A stretch of DNA of 18,929 bases from Tieghemiomyces parasiticus (taxonomy: Eukaryota > Kickxellomycota > Dimargaritomycetes > Dimargaritales > Dimargaritaceae): the NCBI GenBank assembly GCA_027575765.1, contig JANBPT010000930.1:1-18929 (forward strand). The letters run 5' to 3'. The translations under genes and the position numbers were made by a program. Below are positions 8,673 through 17,605 of this stretch, piece by piece; the stretch's first letter is position 1, and every line of letters begins with the position of its first letter. A model generated the notes under the pieces. That model had not been told where the DNA came from. It ran no database searches and saw only the letters and a list, made by a program, of their open reading frames with translations.

Positions 8673-9138
8673 GGAGGCTTGGCCATACCTCACTTAATTA
8701 GCGGGATTGGTTATAGTAGCCGCATAACCCTCCAGCAAATCTAACCACGGCCAATCTATTACTATAATGTTGATGTACAGTCGTCAATGGTAAGGGGGAA
8801 AGGTATGGAAAAGAAAATGAGTGAATGAGGAGGTAGCCGATAGATAAACTATTATAAGCATGAAGAACAGATGGCGGTGACCAGCTTTAAAGATAACTGC
8901 AAGGTATTGGTCACTAGAATAAGCCTGTCTGCAAACAAAGTCGGTTAAAATGGTGTAATGAAAGGTTGGAGTTGTCTCCACTAGGCTGTCAAGACGATTC
9001 TGACCTCTGATTTGGAGGCTTCAGGGGAGTGGTGGCCCGAACCCAGACTGACGTGATCCGGTGGGAGAGATGGAGAGGAAGGGGGTCGATGTAACGGAAA
9101 GATGGGCGATGGCTGCAGTAAATAAATAAAAAGTATAC

Positions 9139-9216
9139 CTTCTCCAGGCGGCCTGGTGGCAAGACGACGAGGGCAGCATCGCAAGCACCCACAGAGATGG
9201 GGCGAATGGCCGCCAT
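9139..9216 (-). other. Exon-like ORF fragment followed by a splice-donor-like GTATAC
   Basis: On the minus strand an ATG at 9216 opens 26 codons starting MAAIRPISVGACDAALV and ending in LEK. About three quarters of the third positions are G or C, as in the real genes here, in a stretch richer in G+C than its surroundings. It is followed at once by AAG|GTATAC, a plausible 5' splice site. A good 3' splice site (TTTTAAC then CTTTGTTTGCAG) lies about 200 nt further on, but the frame reached after a phase-0 splice stops after four codons. It may be the first exon of a gene with exons I cannot find, a relic, or chance. I do not recognise the peptide. Confidence 0.2.
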
Positions 9217-9597
9217 CTAGTACCAGGTTGTTTTTCTCAACCCATTCACATTGATCCGCCCTTATACTGCCTATACCTCGTCAGCCTAGGCTTGCATACG
9301 TCAACTCCTGCGCTAGATTAAATATCAAGAGTGTGCCCGTGCAGTCTCCATCAAGTGCAAAGTCGAGAAAAAGGGGGCGGCCGTTTCGACTTTACTTATG
9401 ACAAGGGGCGTGCGTTCAATGCCAAAATATTAATAAACCGAGTGAGAATACCTTCATTAATGTCGAAACATCACGAATGATGGATGGGTGGATCCCCCCC
9501 CGCAAGCCCAAGGAAAGAGAGACCGGAAAACGATGATACATGAATGAGCCGACCAGTGGGGTCGGTGGAGGAAGGCATGCAGCTCGTTACCCACATC

Positions 9598-12090
9598 TTA
9601 CGACGCGGCTTCCTCCTTCAATCCGCACTGATGGATAAGCGGCTCGATATCGGCCACTGGACGACCAGAGAAGCGGGTCCACACTTCACGAGGGTCAGTC
9701 CCCCCGCCGAAACTGAGAACGGTATCACGATAGCGCTGACACATTTCCTTGCGGCTGTCGACCTCGCCGGCTTTGGCTACTTCGGGGGCCTTCACCGTTC
9801 CGCCATTGATGACACTATAAGCATCAGCTGAATACACTTCCGACCACTTGTAGCTGTAGTATCCGGCATCGTAGGCACTTGCAAAGATGTGGCTGAACGT
9901 GGCCAAAAACTTGTTTCCCGGATCAGGCGGGAGCACACTGGTCCGTTCAACGACGCGCAGTTCTACGTCGAATGCTGTTTCTCCGTTGTTCGCCGAATCC
10001 CGCGGGTCGTAAGTGTCGTGCAGGGCCCAGTCGGTCATACCGAGGCGGAGTTGGCGGAGGGTGGCGAGGCCCGACAGGAATGTGCGGCCCTGGCGAAGGA
10101 AGTCAACCATGGCTGCTGGCATGGGTTCACCGGTCTCGTGGTGAGCCGCCACGCGGGCAAGCCACCCAGGTTCGTTGCAGAAGTTCTCCATGAACTGAGA
10201 GGCCACCTCCACAAAGTCCCATTCGATCCCGTTGATCCCCGAGGCCTGCGGTACGTCGACGGTGGTCAGCATGTGTTGCAGGCAGTGGCCAAATTCGTGG
10301 AACAGGGTCTCGACGTCACGGAACTTCATGAGCGGCACCTGGCCGTTGCCCTGGGGCGGGGTCTGGTTGCAAATGAGATAGGCGATGGGCAGGCGCACGG
10401 GGCCCTTGCCGTCTGGGCTGGCCCGCCGAGACCGGCAAACGTTCATCCACGCGCCGCCGTTCTTCTCCTCGGGCCGGCTGTAAAAGTCACCGTAAAAATA
10501 GGCCAGGGTCTGGCCGTCGCGGGCGTCGCTGACGCGGAACAGCTGCACCTCCGGGTCCCACGTGGTGGGTTTCAGGGGCGCGGCCCCGGGGATCGTATCG
10601 CCAACGACGGCGATCGGGGCCGGTACCTCGGTGACCGCCTCCACCTTCACGTTGAACAGCTCCTCAGTGACCGCGAACATGCCGCGGAGGACGGTGGGGA
10701 ACGGGAGGTACTGAGAAATCTGGTGCTCGTCGTACTGAGTTAGATGCTTGCGGTACTGTTCAGAGACGTAGCTAAGATCCCAGGGCTGCAGGGGTTCCGC
10801 GTCGATGGCCATGCCGAGGTGGTCGCGGGCGAAGGTATTCAAGGAGATCAGATCGGCTTCAGCACGCGGCCGAGCGGCCTGGTACAGTTTTTCAAACAGC
10901 TCCTCGACCGCAGCGGAGCTGGGCGCCATTTTACGACGCAGGGACAACTCGGTATGGGTCTTGCACCCCAGCGCTTCTGCGTGATCCCGCCGGAGGGCGA
11001 GGATCTGCGGGATGAGTACCGTATTGTCGCCCTCACCCGAGGTGGCGCGGGTAACGTTGGCGCGGTAGACCTCCTGGCGAAGGGCGCGGTCGAGGCAGGT
11101 CATCATGAACGGCCCGTAGGTTGGATGGTCCAGTGTGACGGCCCAGGGCCCGTTTTCGGTGGTAGCCTCCGAGTGGCCGTGTTTCCGGGCCCCGGCGGCC
11201 ATCTGGGCGAGTAGATCGTTTGAGCACCCGGCCAACTGCTGCTTGTCCATCACGATCCGCGCGTAGGCCTTGGTAGCGTCCAGAGCGTTGTTGGCGAATC
11301 GGGTTTTCAGCTGGGACAGTTTTTGTATCCGTGTAATAAACTGGGTGTGCTCTGGGGTCCCGGGGGTGAGCGCCACGCCGTTCTGCTCCATGGAATTGAG
11401 CTGGCGGCGGAGCACCCGCTGACGAACGGGGTCCAGGGCGTTGTAACGATCCGGGTCGTCGCGGAGCGTACGCAGGGCCTCATACAGCGGTTTGGACTGT
11501 TCGAGACGCAAATTGGTGGCCACACACAGGGGCTGAACCTTCTCCACGGCCGCTCGCAGTTCCGGGGTGTTCTTGACGGAATGGAGGTGATGGACCAGAT
11601 CGTTGACGTGGGCCAGCTGCTCATCGAGATCATCCGTCTGCCCGAACGTGCCCTCCCAAGTCGGCGTCAAATGAGGTTCTCGGGCCGCGAAGGTCTCCTG
11701 CACGCGCTTGGTGATTAATTCCAGAGCCGGCACCACATCTTCTGTACGGAAGCTGGCGAAGTTGGGAAAGTCGGCACTAATGTCCAAGAGCGGGTTGGCG
11801 CGGATCTCCTCGGCGGTCACGAGGGGCTCGTGGGCCAGGGGCGAAGAGGTGTAGGCGCGGGCGGCCATGGAGGTCGGATGGCGAGGTGTGCGAAGGTGAA
11901 AGGGTGAAAGGGTGATAGTAAGGGCAGGGGCAGTCAACAGCGGCGAGGGGACGGAAGACGATACGAGAGAGTGGATATGTCGAACGGGGGTCGGACGGAC
12001 ATTCGCGCAGGTAAATATACCCGGCGATCCGCGGCGGGTCTCCGTCGTGCGCAAGTTAAACTGTGGAAGGGCGTTAAGATAGCGTCGCAT
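9598..12090 (-). CDS. Oligopeptidase A-type M3 zinc metallopeptidase, probably mitochondrial
   Basis: This encodes 830 residues of an M3A family metallopeptidase most like bacterial oligopeptidase A and plant organellar oligopeptidase, which degrade short peptides including cleaved targeting presequences (family knowledge). The zinc site is HEFGH at residues 598-602, with the third ligand Glu628 in DFVE. The segment SGINGIEWDFVEVASQFMEN is typical of the oligopeptidase A branch, and AGYYSYKW at 742-749 carries the substrate-binding tyrosines. The ATG at 12090 has A at -3. The frame stays open upstream but reaches only a GTG. The first 80 or so residues are Arg-, Ser- and Thr-rich with very few acidic residues, as in a mitochondrial presequence. 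RAY|TSS at 78-83 fits an R-3 type processing site. A second in-frame ATG at 11868 (residue 75) would give a 756-residue form without most of the presequence, nearer the roughly 680 residues of bacterial enzymes. Stop TAA at 9598-9600. No intron is needed. Confidence 0.95.
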   Translation of the reverse strand: MRRYLNALPQFNLRTTETRRGSPGIFTCANVRPTPVRHIHSLVSSSVPSPLLTAPALTITLSPFHLRTPRHPTSMAARAYTSSPLAHEPLVTAEEIRANPLLDISADFPNFASFRTEDVVPALELITKRVQETFAAREPHLTPTWEGTFGQTDDLDEQLAHVNDLVHHLHSVKNTPELRAAVEKVQPLCVATNLRLEQSKPLYEALRTLRDDPDRYNALDPVRQRVLRRQLNSMEQNGVALTPGTPEHTQFITRIQKLSQLKTRFANNALDATKAYARIVMDKQQLAGCSNDLLAQMAAGARKHGHSEATTENGPWAVTLDHPTYGPFMMTCLDRALRQEVYRANVTRATSGEGDNTVLIPQILALRRDHAEALGCKTHTELSLRRKMAPSSAAVEELFEKLYQAARPRAEADLISLNTFARDHLGMAIDAEPLQPWDLSYVSEQYRKHLTQYDEHQISQYLPFPTVLRGMFAVTEELFNVKVEAVTEVPAPIAVVGDTIPGAAPLKPTTWDPEVQLFRVSDARDGQTLAYFYGDFYSRPEEKNGGAWMNVCRSRRASPDGKGPVRLPIAYLICNQTPPQGNGQVPLMKFRDVETLFHEFGHCLQHMLTTVDVPQASGINGIEWDFVEVASQFMENFCNEPGWLARVAAHHETGEPMPAAMVDFLRQGRTFLSGLATLRQLRLGMTDWALHDTYDPRDSANNGETAFDVELRVVERTSVLPPDPGNKFLATFSHIFASAYDAGYYSYKWSEVYSADAYSVINGGTVKAPEVAKAGEVDSRKEMCQRYRDTVLSFGGGTDPREVWTRFSGRPVADIEPLIHQCGLKEEAAS
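11868..11868 (-). other. Possible alternative start codon of the oligopeptidase (cytosolic form)
   Basis: This marks the first base (minus strand) of an in-frame ATG at codon 75. Its context is TCC ATG G: pyrimidine at -3 but G at +4, weaker than the ATG at 12090. Initiation here would remove most of the predicted presequence and keep the whole catalytic domain. Dual targeting is inference. Confidence 0.3.
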
Positions 12091-14141
12091 AGTGCTCAGT
12101 GTATTGTATGCACAGGACGTCAGAGTGCACGAATGGACGTGGCAGTAGCGGTGGCGGTGGTAGGTACCGTGCCACAAAGAGGCGGTCACGCAGGCGGTCT
12201 TAAACTAACAAACCGGTTGGGCCAAAGACTTCAGTCTCAGGACTCGTTGATGACAGTCCGATTGAGAAGTGTTGCGATTCGAGCAACGTGATGCGGAAAT
12301 GGTTCAGAACCAGGAGATTCGGGATCAGAGTGGATGCTAGGCGTTTACTAACAAAGTGCTCCCGCGATAGGTTGGTGGAATTGTGTGGGCTCCGGATTTC
12401 TAAACCCCCGTTTCATTGTGAACGGAAGGCGATTGTTGCCTAAAATGGGGAATGGACCGAATAGGGGCATGGACGCACGCAAGTTTGCCGCAGCTTGTAG
12501 TGCTGCCCAGACCAGCGACAACGTACAGGTGGCGATCAGCTAGTCTTTCTGCATGGGAGTCGCAGTTGATAAACACAATTGGTGGATTACAGGCAGCCAC
12601 CCGTACACCACCACCACAAGAACCCACGAAAGGTGACACTGGCCTCTCGAGTGACCCGAATTATCCGTGCAAGGGTAGGGAGGTCCAACTTTGATGGATT
12701 TGTACAGGGCAGAATCGCAATACCGGACGGGGTAGGGTCGACATCCACTACAGAGCTGAGTGGGTTGGGTGGGCTTTTGCAACGGGGAGGGGGGAGGTGC
12801 AGCCCGAGAGATGTTCGATTGACGAGTAGGCCAAGGAGCAGAAGGTATTGACTGAACACTTAACGAATCAACGTTTGTGGGCAGTTCGCCAGTTTTAATT
12901 ATGTGCGTTTGGTGGATGATGAGAACCAGCTAACTGTAGTACGAAGAGCCTGGTTCTGCCTTTTCCCCCACGGTGTGGAGAACCAGGCTTCCAGCCGAGT
13001 TGACCTCTAAAATTCCGAAAGTTGCTGCCTTGATGATCATGAAGGTGTGGCGGTTTGCAATGGAAGTTCGGTATAGGTGATTCCATCGGGAAGGCCGTAT
13101 ATGATGGAAGGCTGCGGCCTTGGACCGGGGAATCTCTCGATAGGCTCCTCAGCCACACTCTGAAGGCACCGTTATTATCCTCGTTACTCAACGTTGATTG
13201 GCAAGGGGCGGAATTATCGATGGTGGTCGGGTCAACCTTTGTCCTTTTCATCATTAGACTTTTTGGTGCAGCACTCCTCTCCGAGTGGTAAGTGTAGGCA
13301 TTGTGGGTAGAGCCCCCATGCGGGTCTACAGAGAATCAGCATGGGCAACTAAATACAAGTGGTGGTGGCGGTGAAGTATTCAACACGCTACTCGTCAGGA
13401 CGTGTTTACCATAGGTTAGGTGGTCTAGTTGACTTGGTCTTGGGGGGCAGGTTCAAAGTGGTATTAGATTGAGGGCTTTAGAAGGGACATTAAGAAGCCT
13501 CGGATAAGGCAGGTCGTGAGGGCGATTGGGCTACCCAATAGGAAAGACAGCAAAGAGCTGCAAGAAGGCAACAGAGAAGAATCTGCACAGTCTAATGTGT
13601 ACGTGTCAAGTGAGGTGATTTTTGGGTGGGTAAACGTGGGGGAGGGTCGGGTGGTCGCGTCATTCTTGGGACAGCAGGTTGTTTGGGTTGCCACGCCGAT
13701 ATGTTAACTCTATTTCAGTACAGCAAACTGGTAAACGATAATTCACCTAAAATGACCACGGAGGATCAGTGCCAAAACGGCCTTTAAAGCACTGTAAAAC
13801 TAGGTACAAGTGATGTCAACTTTTATGCGAGGAGATCAAACCATCCGGCATAGAATTTCTGTGAGCTGTGGGTGTACCAATCACATATAGACAGAAGGCA
13901 GTGATACTATTTCAAGTGTGAGTACTCCAAGGTGTATGGAGCAGAGATATAATGGCAAACTGACGGCTAGAAATCATGGTATAGAAAAGCGGCTGAAAAG
14001 TGAGTTGTTGTACACGAGCAAAGGATAAATGATAAATGTAAGCTAAAATGAAGAAAGTGGTAATAAGCAATCTGCTCAGTATAAAAAAAATCAGAAGATC
14101 AAAAGGCGTAAAATAATAATAATCGGTGACGGATCGCAAAC
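12091..14141. other. Intergenic region upstream of the oligopeptidase, with AGAACCAG motif cluster
   Basis: These 2.05 kb lie between the 5' end of the oligopeptidase gene and the 3' end of the VPS9 gene. No TATA box is evident for the oligopeptidase. Open frames of 119 aa (12895-13254, minus) and 80 aa (12452-12694, plus) lack recognisable motifs and are not called. The octamer AGAACCAG or its complement occurs at 12306-12313, 12922-12929, 12950-12957 and 12979-12986. A short AAT microsatellite lies at about 14111-14123, just past the VPS9 stop codon. Confidence 0.5.
12947..12989. repeat. 11-bp perfect inverted repeat
   Basis: AGCCTGGTTCT (12947-12957) and AGAACCAGGCT (12979-12989) are exact reverse complements with a 21-nt, C-rich loop. 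A third, partial copy, AGAACCAGCT, lies just before at 12922-12931, so three copies of the core fall within 68 nt. Confidence 0.45.
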
Positions 14142-16856
14142 CTAGGTACGCTTTAACGCCTCAATCGCTGCTGCCAAACGCTGGTACTCGGCGAGCAAAA
14201 TGGCGACCTGGGGCACAGCCACCTCGTCAATATGGCAGGACGCGAAAAAGGGGTCGACGGGGGGCAAAGCTGCAAGGGCACCTGCCGCCAGTTTCTCAAC
14301 CCTATCTGGCGGATTCTGCGAATCACCACCGCTGCTACCACCACTGGTAACAGCCGTCGTCGTTCTGTCCCCAGTCCGCCGCGGCAGCTCGGCACTCGAC
14401 CGGTCGGGCGCCGCCGCCGCCGCCATTGCGGTTAATGCGGGAGAACGATGCTTCGGCGAGGTCCGTCGGGGCGGTTCAGTCTGCCGACGAACCAACCGGG
14501 CCCGGGGGAGCTCCTTCTCAGCCCCTGACATCGTAGTACTACTCGACAAGGGCGATACAGGGGGTGCAAAGACCAATCTGGTTGCACTCATGGGCGGCGA
14601 CGAAGGGGCCGGGACTAACGTGGGCGACCCGTGGTGAGACTTGGTAGTCTGAATGGGCGCGTCGAGCAGGGCTTGCTCAGATGGCAAGCTACCGTGGGAA
14701 TCGCTACCGCCACGGAATCTGCTAAACACCATCCCGTAGACCCCCGAGATGGCCTTGATTCCACCGCCCGTCACGTCGCGGATTTCCTTGCCGAAACGAT
14801 TGGTGAGTGGGTGGTTGGTCAGGTAGGACGCCGAGTTTGGCGCTGTCGTAGAAGTATCGACGTCGCTGGTGGGTGGGTCAGACCCGACGGTGCCCTGGCC
14901 AGTGGTGATGAGGGCGGGGGTGGCCGCCGTCGCTGTGGGTGACATCCCGGTGGCCATAAACGAAGCGGGGCGGAGCTGAGACGGTATCCAGGACGATGAC
15001 GACGATGGGTCTTGATCTTGGGCCGCCTCGGGTAGAGGTTGATAAGGATTAATGACGGCACTATCGAGCGGCTGTAGCTCCTTCGCGCCTACGTCACCAG
15101 CTTCACTCTCGTGGTCATCAGCCTTGGTGGTTCGACGGGAGATGGCGGGCGAGAAGCTGAAATTGAGAATATCGGTGTTGGTTACCGGGGTACGTCCGGC
15201 TGAGGCGGAAGCGGCGGCCTGCGGGAGGGCTGCCACGGCGGCGGCGACGGCTCCCGACCACGCATTGGGCAGCCCACGACGTACGGCCTGAATGGCGCCG
15301 GCAATAACACCCTGGGGGAGTGAGTCGGATGTCACCTGAGTCGCCGGCCGGGTGCGGTCACCCCCGGCGGAAGGTGAAGAATTGAAGGCCAGAACCGAGA
15401 CGGCGGCCGGCGGGTCAGACTGCGTGGACGCCGGTGAGGAGGCCGAGGTTGTAAGGTCAGCGTCGAATCGGTGAGTGTCGAGGCCGAGGGCTGGCAAGTC
15501 GATACTCTCCAAAAAGGCGACGGCGGCGGCCAAGGTGGTGAGACAATAGGCGGGTATTCCGCTACTCTGGCGCGGTTGGTACAGGTAGTGCTGGATGTAA
15601 TGCAAATTGGATACCAGACGCGGCGGGTTGTAGCGGATGACGGTGTAGATGAGCAGCGGCAAGAGGTCGTCAGCGGTCAGGGCGCCGCCCACGGGGGGCG
15701 CGAGACGGCCAGTGCCAGGACCAGCATCGGAGGCCAAAGGGGCGGGGAGCGGTGTGGCCTGGGCGGCCTTAGTTAGTACTTGGTGGGCGGCCACGATACA
15801 TTCCACCTTCTGGATGACACTCCTCTGTTTATCCATGAGCTGGAGGTAGAGCGAGGCCTGGCGGAGGGCCTCCTGGATGAAGGCCGTGTAACCCAGGGGC
15901 TGGTCCACGGGGCAGGTCGGTGCAGGGACGCTGCCATGGCCGGTGGTGGTGGCCGGGTGGCGGGCGAGATCAGCCGGGTCAAACTGGTAAGCCGGAGCGT
16001 AGTAGGCACTTTGCGTGAGATCCACGCCCAGATGTGACAGCTGGAGGTCAGCCATATTCAGCGCGGCAATCCGAGATGCCGTAGCCTCGTCCTGCCAATA
16101 ATCGTTGCGAGCCAACCCTTCGAAGCGCGGGCTGAAAGTGTGCGGGTATGCCAAGGTGGTACACACGTCCTCAATTTCCGACAGCCAGGCTATAGCCAGG
16201 GTCTCGACGTCCTCCGACTCGGAAACGATGGGCGTGTAGGCTTGCTCGAGTGCCAGGTGAACATCGCCCAAGAACTGCTGGTAATGTTCGGCCACAATTT
16301 CTGGGTCGAGTTCCAGACTGGACCTCGGAGTACTGGGTCCCCGATCGGGCGAGCCAGTGCCCCGCCGGGATGGGGAACTCCCGCTGAAGGTTGAGGCGGC
16401 CCAGCGAATGAAGCCTACTAGGAAATTGTCCACGTCACGGAGGACGGCCGCCCACGGGTCTGGGTGGGCCTGCAACGTCGGGTAGCCGGCCAAGGAGCGT
16501 TCATATAGGGCCGCCAGTTCGGCGTGCTGGAAAGGCGTGGCAGTGACGGTGGGGGCGGCCGACAAGCTTACCTGACCCCGCCGTTGGGGCAGGGGCGGCG
16601 GAGGTGGCGTGTTTGCCCGTGGCGGGGTCGTTTTAAGCAAAGTAGCGGTAGCCGCTGCTTCGTCGTCACTAGCGGGCAGGGCGGCCGTGGCGGGGCTGGG
16701 TGAGTCGAGGGGATGGGATACGGTGGCCACCATGCTGTTGTTGCTGTAAGTGCGCCGAGCCGAGGTGCGGCCCTCGGCTGGACTGGGCGGGGTAGAATCC
16801 AACCCCAGCGACGACGTGGCACGGACGGTCGATGCCCTGTCGAAGGCGGCTGCCAT
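14142..16856 (-). CDS. VPS9-domain protein, predicted Rab5-family guanine nucleotide exchange factor
   Basis: This encodes 904 residues. The ATG at 16856 has A at -3 and G at +4; the frame is open for 70 further codons upstream but contains no ATG. Residues 1 to about 185 are Ser/Pro/Thr-rich, with a proline run near 82-90. Residues about 190-280 form a helical bundle (YWQDEATASRIAALN, then LSHLGVDL). The VPS9 catalytic core follows at about 310-455 with TADDLLPLLIYTVIRYNPP and AYCLTTLAAAVAFLE. Asp396, Pro400, Tyr437 and Thr440 match the catalytic set of mammalian Rabex-5 (Asp313, Pro317, Tyr354, Thr357) with identical spacing, so exchange activity on a Rab5/Ypt51-type GTPase in endosomal traffic is well supported. 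Residues about 460-850 look disordered apart from an island near 686-717 (NRFGKEIRDV, then KAISGVYGMVFSRFRG). The last 45 or so residues look helical. No C-terminal CUE domain of the yeast Vps9 type is visible. Stop TAG at 14142-14144. Confidence 0.93.
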   Translation of the reverse strand: MAAAFDRASTVRATSSLGLDSTPPSPAEGRTSARRTYSNNSMVATVSHPLDSPSPATAALPASDDEAAATATLLKTTPPRANTPPPPPLPQRRGQVSLSAAPTVTATPFQHAELAALYERSLAGYPTLQAHPDPWAAVLRDVDNFLVGFIRWAASTFSGSSPSRRGTGSPDRGPSTPRSSLELDPEIVAEHYQQFLGDVHLALEQAYTPIVSESEDVETLAIAWLSEIEDVCTTLAYPHTFSPRFEGLARNDYWQDEATASRIAALNMADLQLSHLGVDLTQSAYYAPAYQFDPADLARHPATTTGHGSVPAPTCPVDQPLGYTAFIQEALRQASLYLQLMDKQRSVIQKVECIVAAHQVLTKAAQATPLPAPLASDAGPGTGRLAPPVGGALTADDLLPLLIYTVIRYNPPRLVSNLHYIQHYLYQPRQSSGIPAYCLTTLAAAVAFLESIDLPALGLDTHRFDADLTTSASSPASTQSDPPAAVSVLAFNSSPSAGGDRTRPATQVTSDSLPQGVIAGAIQAVRRGLPNAWSGAVAAAVAALPQAAASASAGRTPVTNTDILNFSFSPAISRRTTKADDHESEAGDVGAKELQPLDSAVINPYQPLPEAAQDQDPSSSSSWIPSQLRPASFMATGMSPTATAATPALITTGQGTVGSDPPTSDVDTSTTAPNSASYLTNHPLTNRFGKEIRDVTGGGIKAISGVYGMVFSRFRGGSDSHGSLPSEQALLDAPIQTTKSHHGSPTLVPAPSSPPMSATRLVFAPPVSPLSSSTTMSGAEKELPRARLVRRQTEPPRRTSPKHRSPALTAMAAAAAPDRSSAELPRRTGDRTTTAVTSGGSSGGDSQNPPDRVEKLAAGALAALPPVDPFFASCHIDEVAVPQVAILLAEYQRLAAAIEALKRT

Positions 16857-17605
16857 AGTGGTAAGTGGTAAGACGTGGCTGGCTTGGGGAGGGGCGGCTC
16901 GACTAGTGTACACAGTTTGGTACCTGGCGGAACGCAGTAACTGGCGAAATGGAGCTACGTAAGGGTGGGAGTTGGGAGCGGATGCGAGGCTAAAAAAGGG
17001 CAGCAATGAGCGAGCGTACGACGAGTGAAGACGAGGCGAGACAGGGCGGTAGGCGCGTCGAGGCAATGCAATGAGAAACGAGAAGTACGGGAACAGCCAG
17101 CGACGTGGCTACGAGCAAGTAAGTAGTGTACAAGCTGAGGGGAGGTTAAGGTGAGATAACCGCTTACAGGGACCAGAGGTGCGAGGGTGGCGGGTCAAGT
17201 GCGGTCTATTTGGCGGCACGGGCTGTAAGGGACGGCGGTTACTACGCAAGGGAAACTTTCCGGCCCACGACCTCGTCCGATAGATACTAGAAAATTGCTA
17301 TGAATATGCAGGGGGGGCGAGCAATGCAAAGGTGGCCGATAGAATGTGGAGGCGAATGAGGCGTCGGAGATTGAAGTAGCGAGACACCCGAGTGGCGGGC
17401 GAAGCCGAATATTTATGAACCATGGCATGCTTCGCGATAGCACGAAGGGTCTGCCGCCATCGTTCTATATTTCCGGCCAAGCCCAATCCGCCCATGGCCC
17501 GCGCTGGCGCTGCGGAACCAATGGCTAGGCCCCCGCTACGCCCATCCCACCCATGGCCCGCGCTTTGTCCGGCGAGCGATCATTTCTTTTACACTTCGAA
17601 AGGAG

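Larger units (their letters stand above)
6974..9597. other. Long AT-richer intergenic region with hairpin-forming segments
   Basis: These 2.6 kb between peptide gene 3 and the end of the oligopeptidase gene are visibly richer in A/T than the genes, with runs such as TATATATATTTATAT near 7805. No gene, tRNA or transposon is supportable. A GC-rich, exon-like stretch on the minus strand at 9139-9216 and a cluster of hairpins at 8634-8756 are listed separately. A donor-like AAGGTGAGTA near 8428-8437 (+) stands alone without recognisable exons. Confidence 0.5.

Noticed and set aside
9889..10743. 284-codon plus-strand frame
   Set aside because: It is antisense to the catalytic domain of the oligopeptidase, whose strong codon bias creates open antisense frames.
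10744..11214. 156-codon plus-strand frame
   Set aside because: Same reason: a shadow of the oligopeptidase gene.
12587..12859. Minus-strand frame with a signal-peptide-like start (LLLLGLLVN)
   Set aside because: It opens with GTG, contains no ATG, and has no match to the secreted family or coding bias further in.
12895..13254. 119-codon minus-strand frame with an ATG
   Set aside because: Poor start context, no motif, and it runs through the inverted repeat at 12947-12989; it is probably chance.
17491..17564. 15-bp direct repeat CCCATGGCCCGCGCT, copies 59 bp apart
   Set aside because: Only two copies in GC-rich sequence, with no element boundary or gene between them; not enough to call a mobile element or array.
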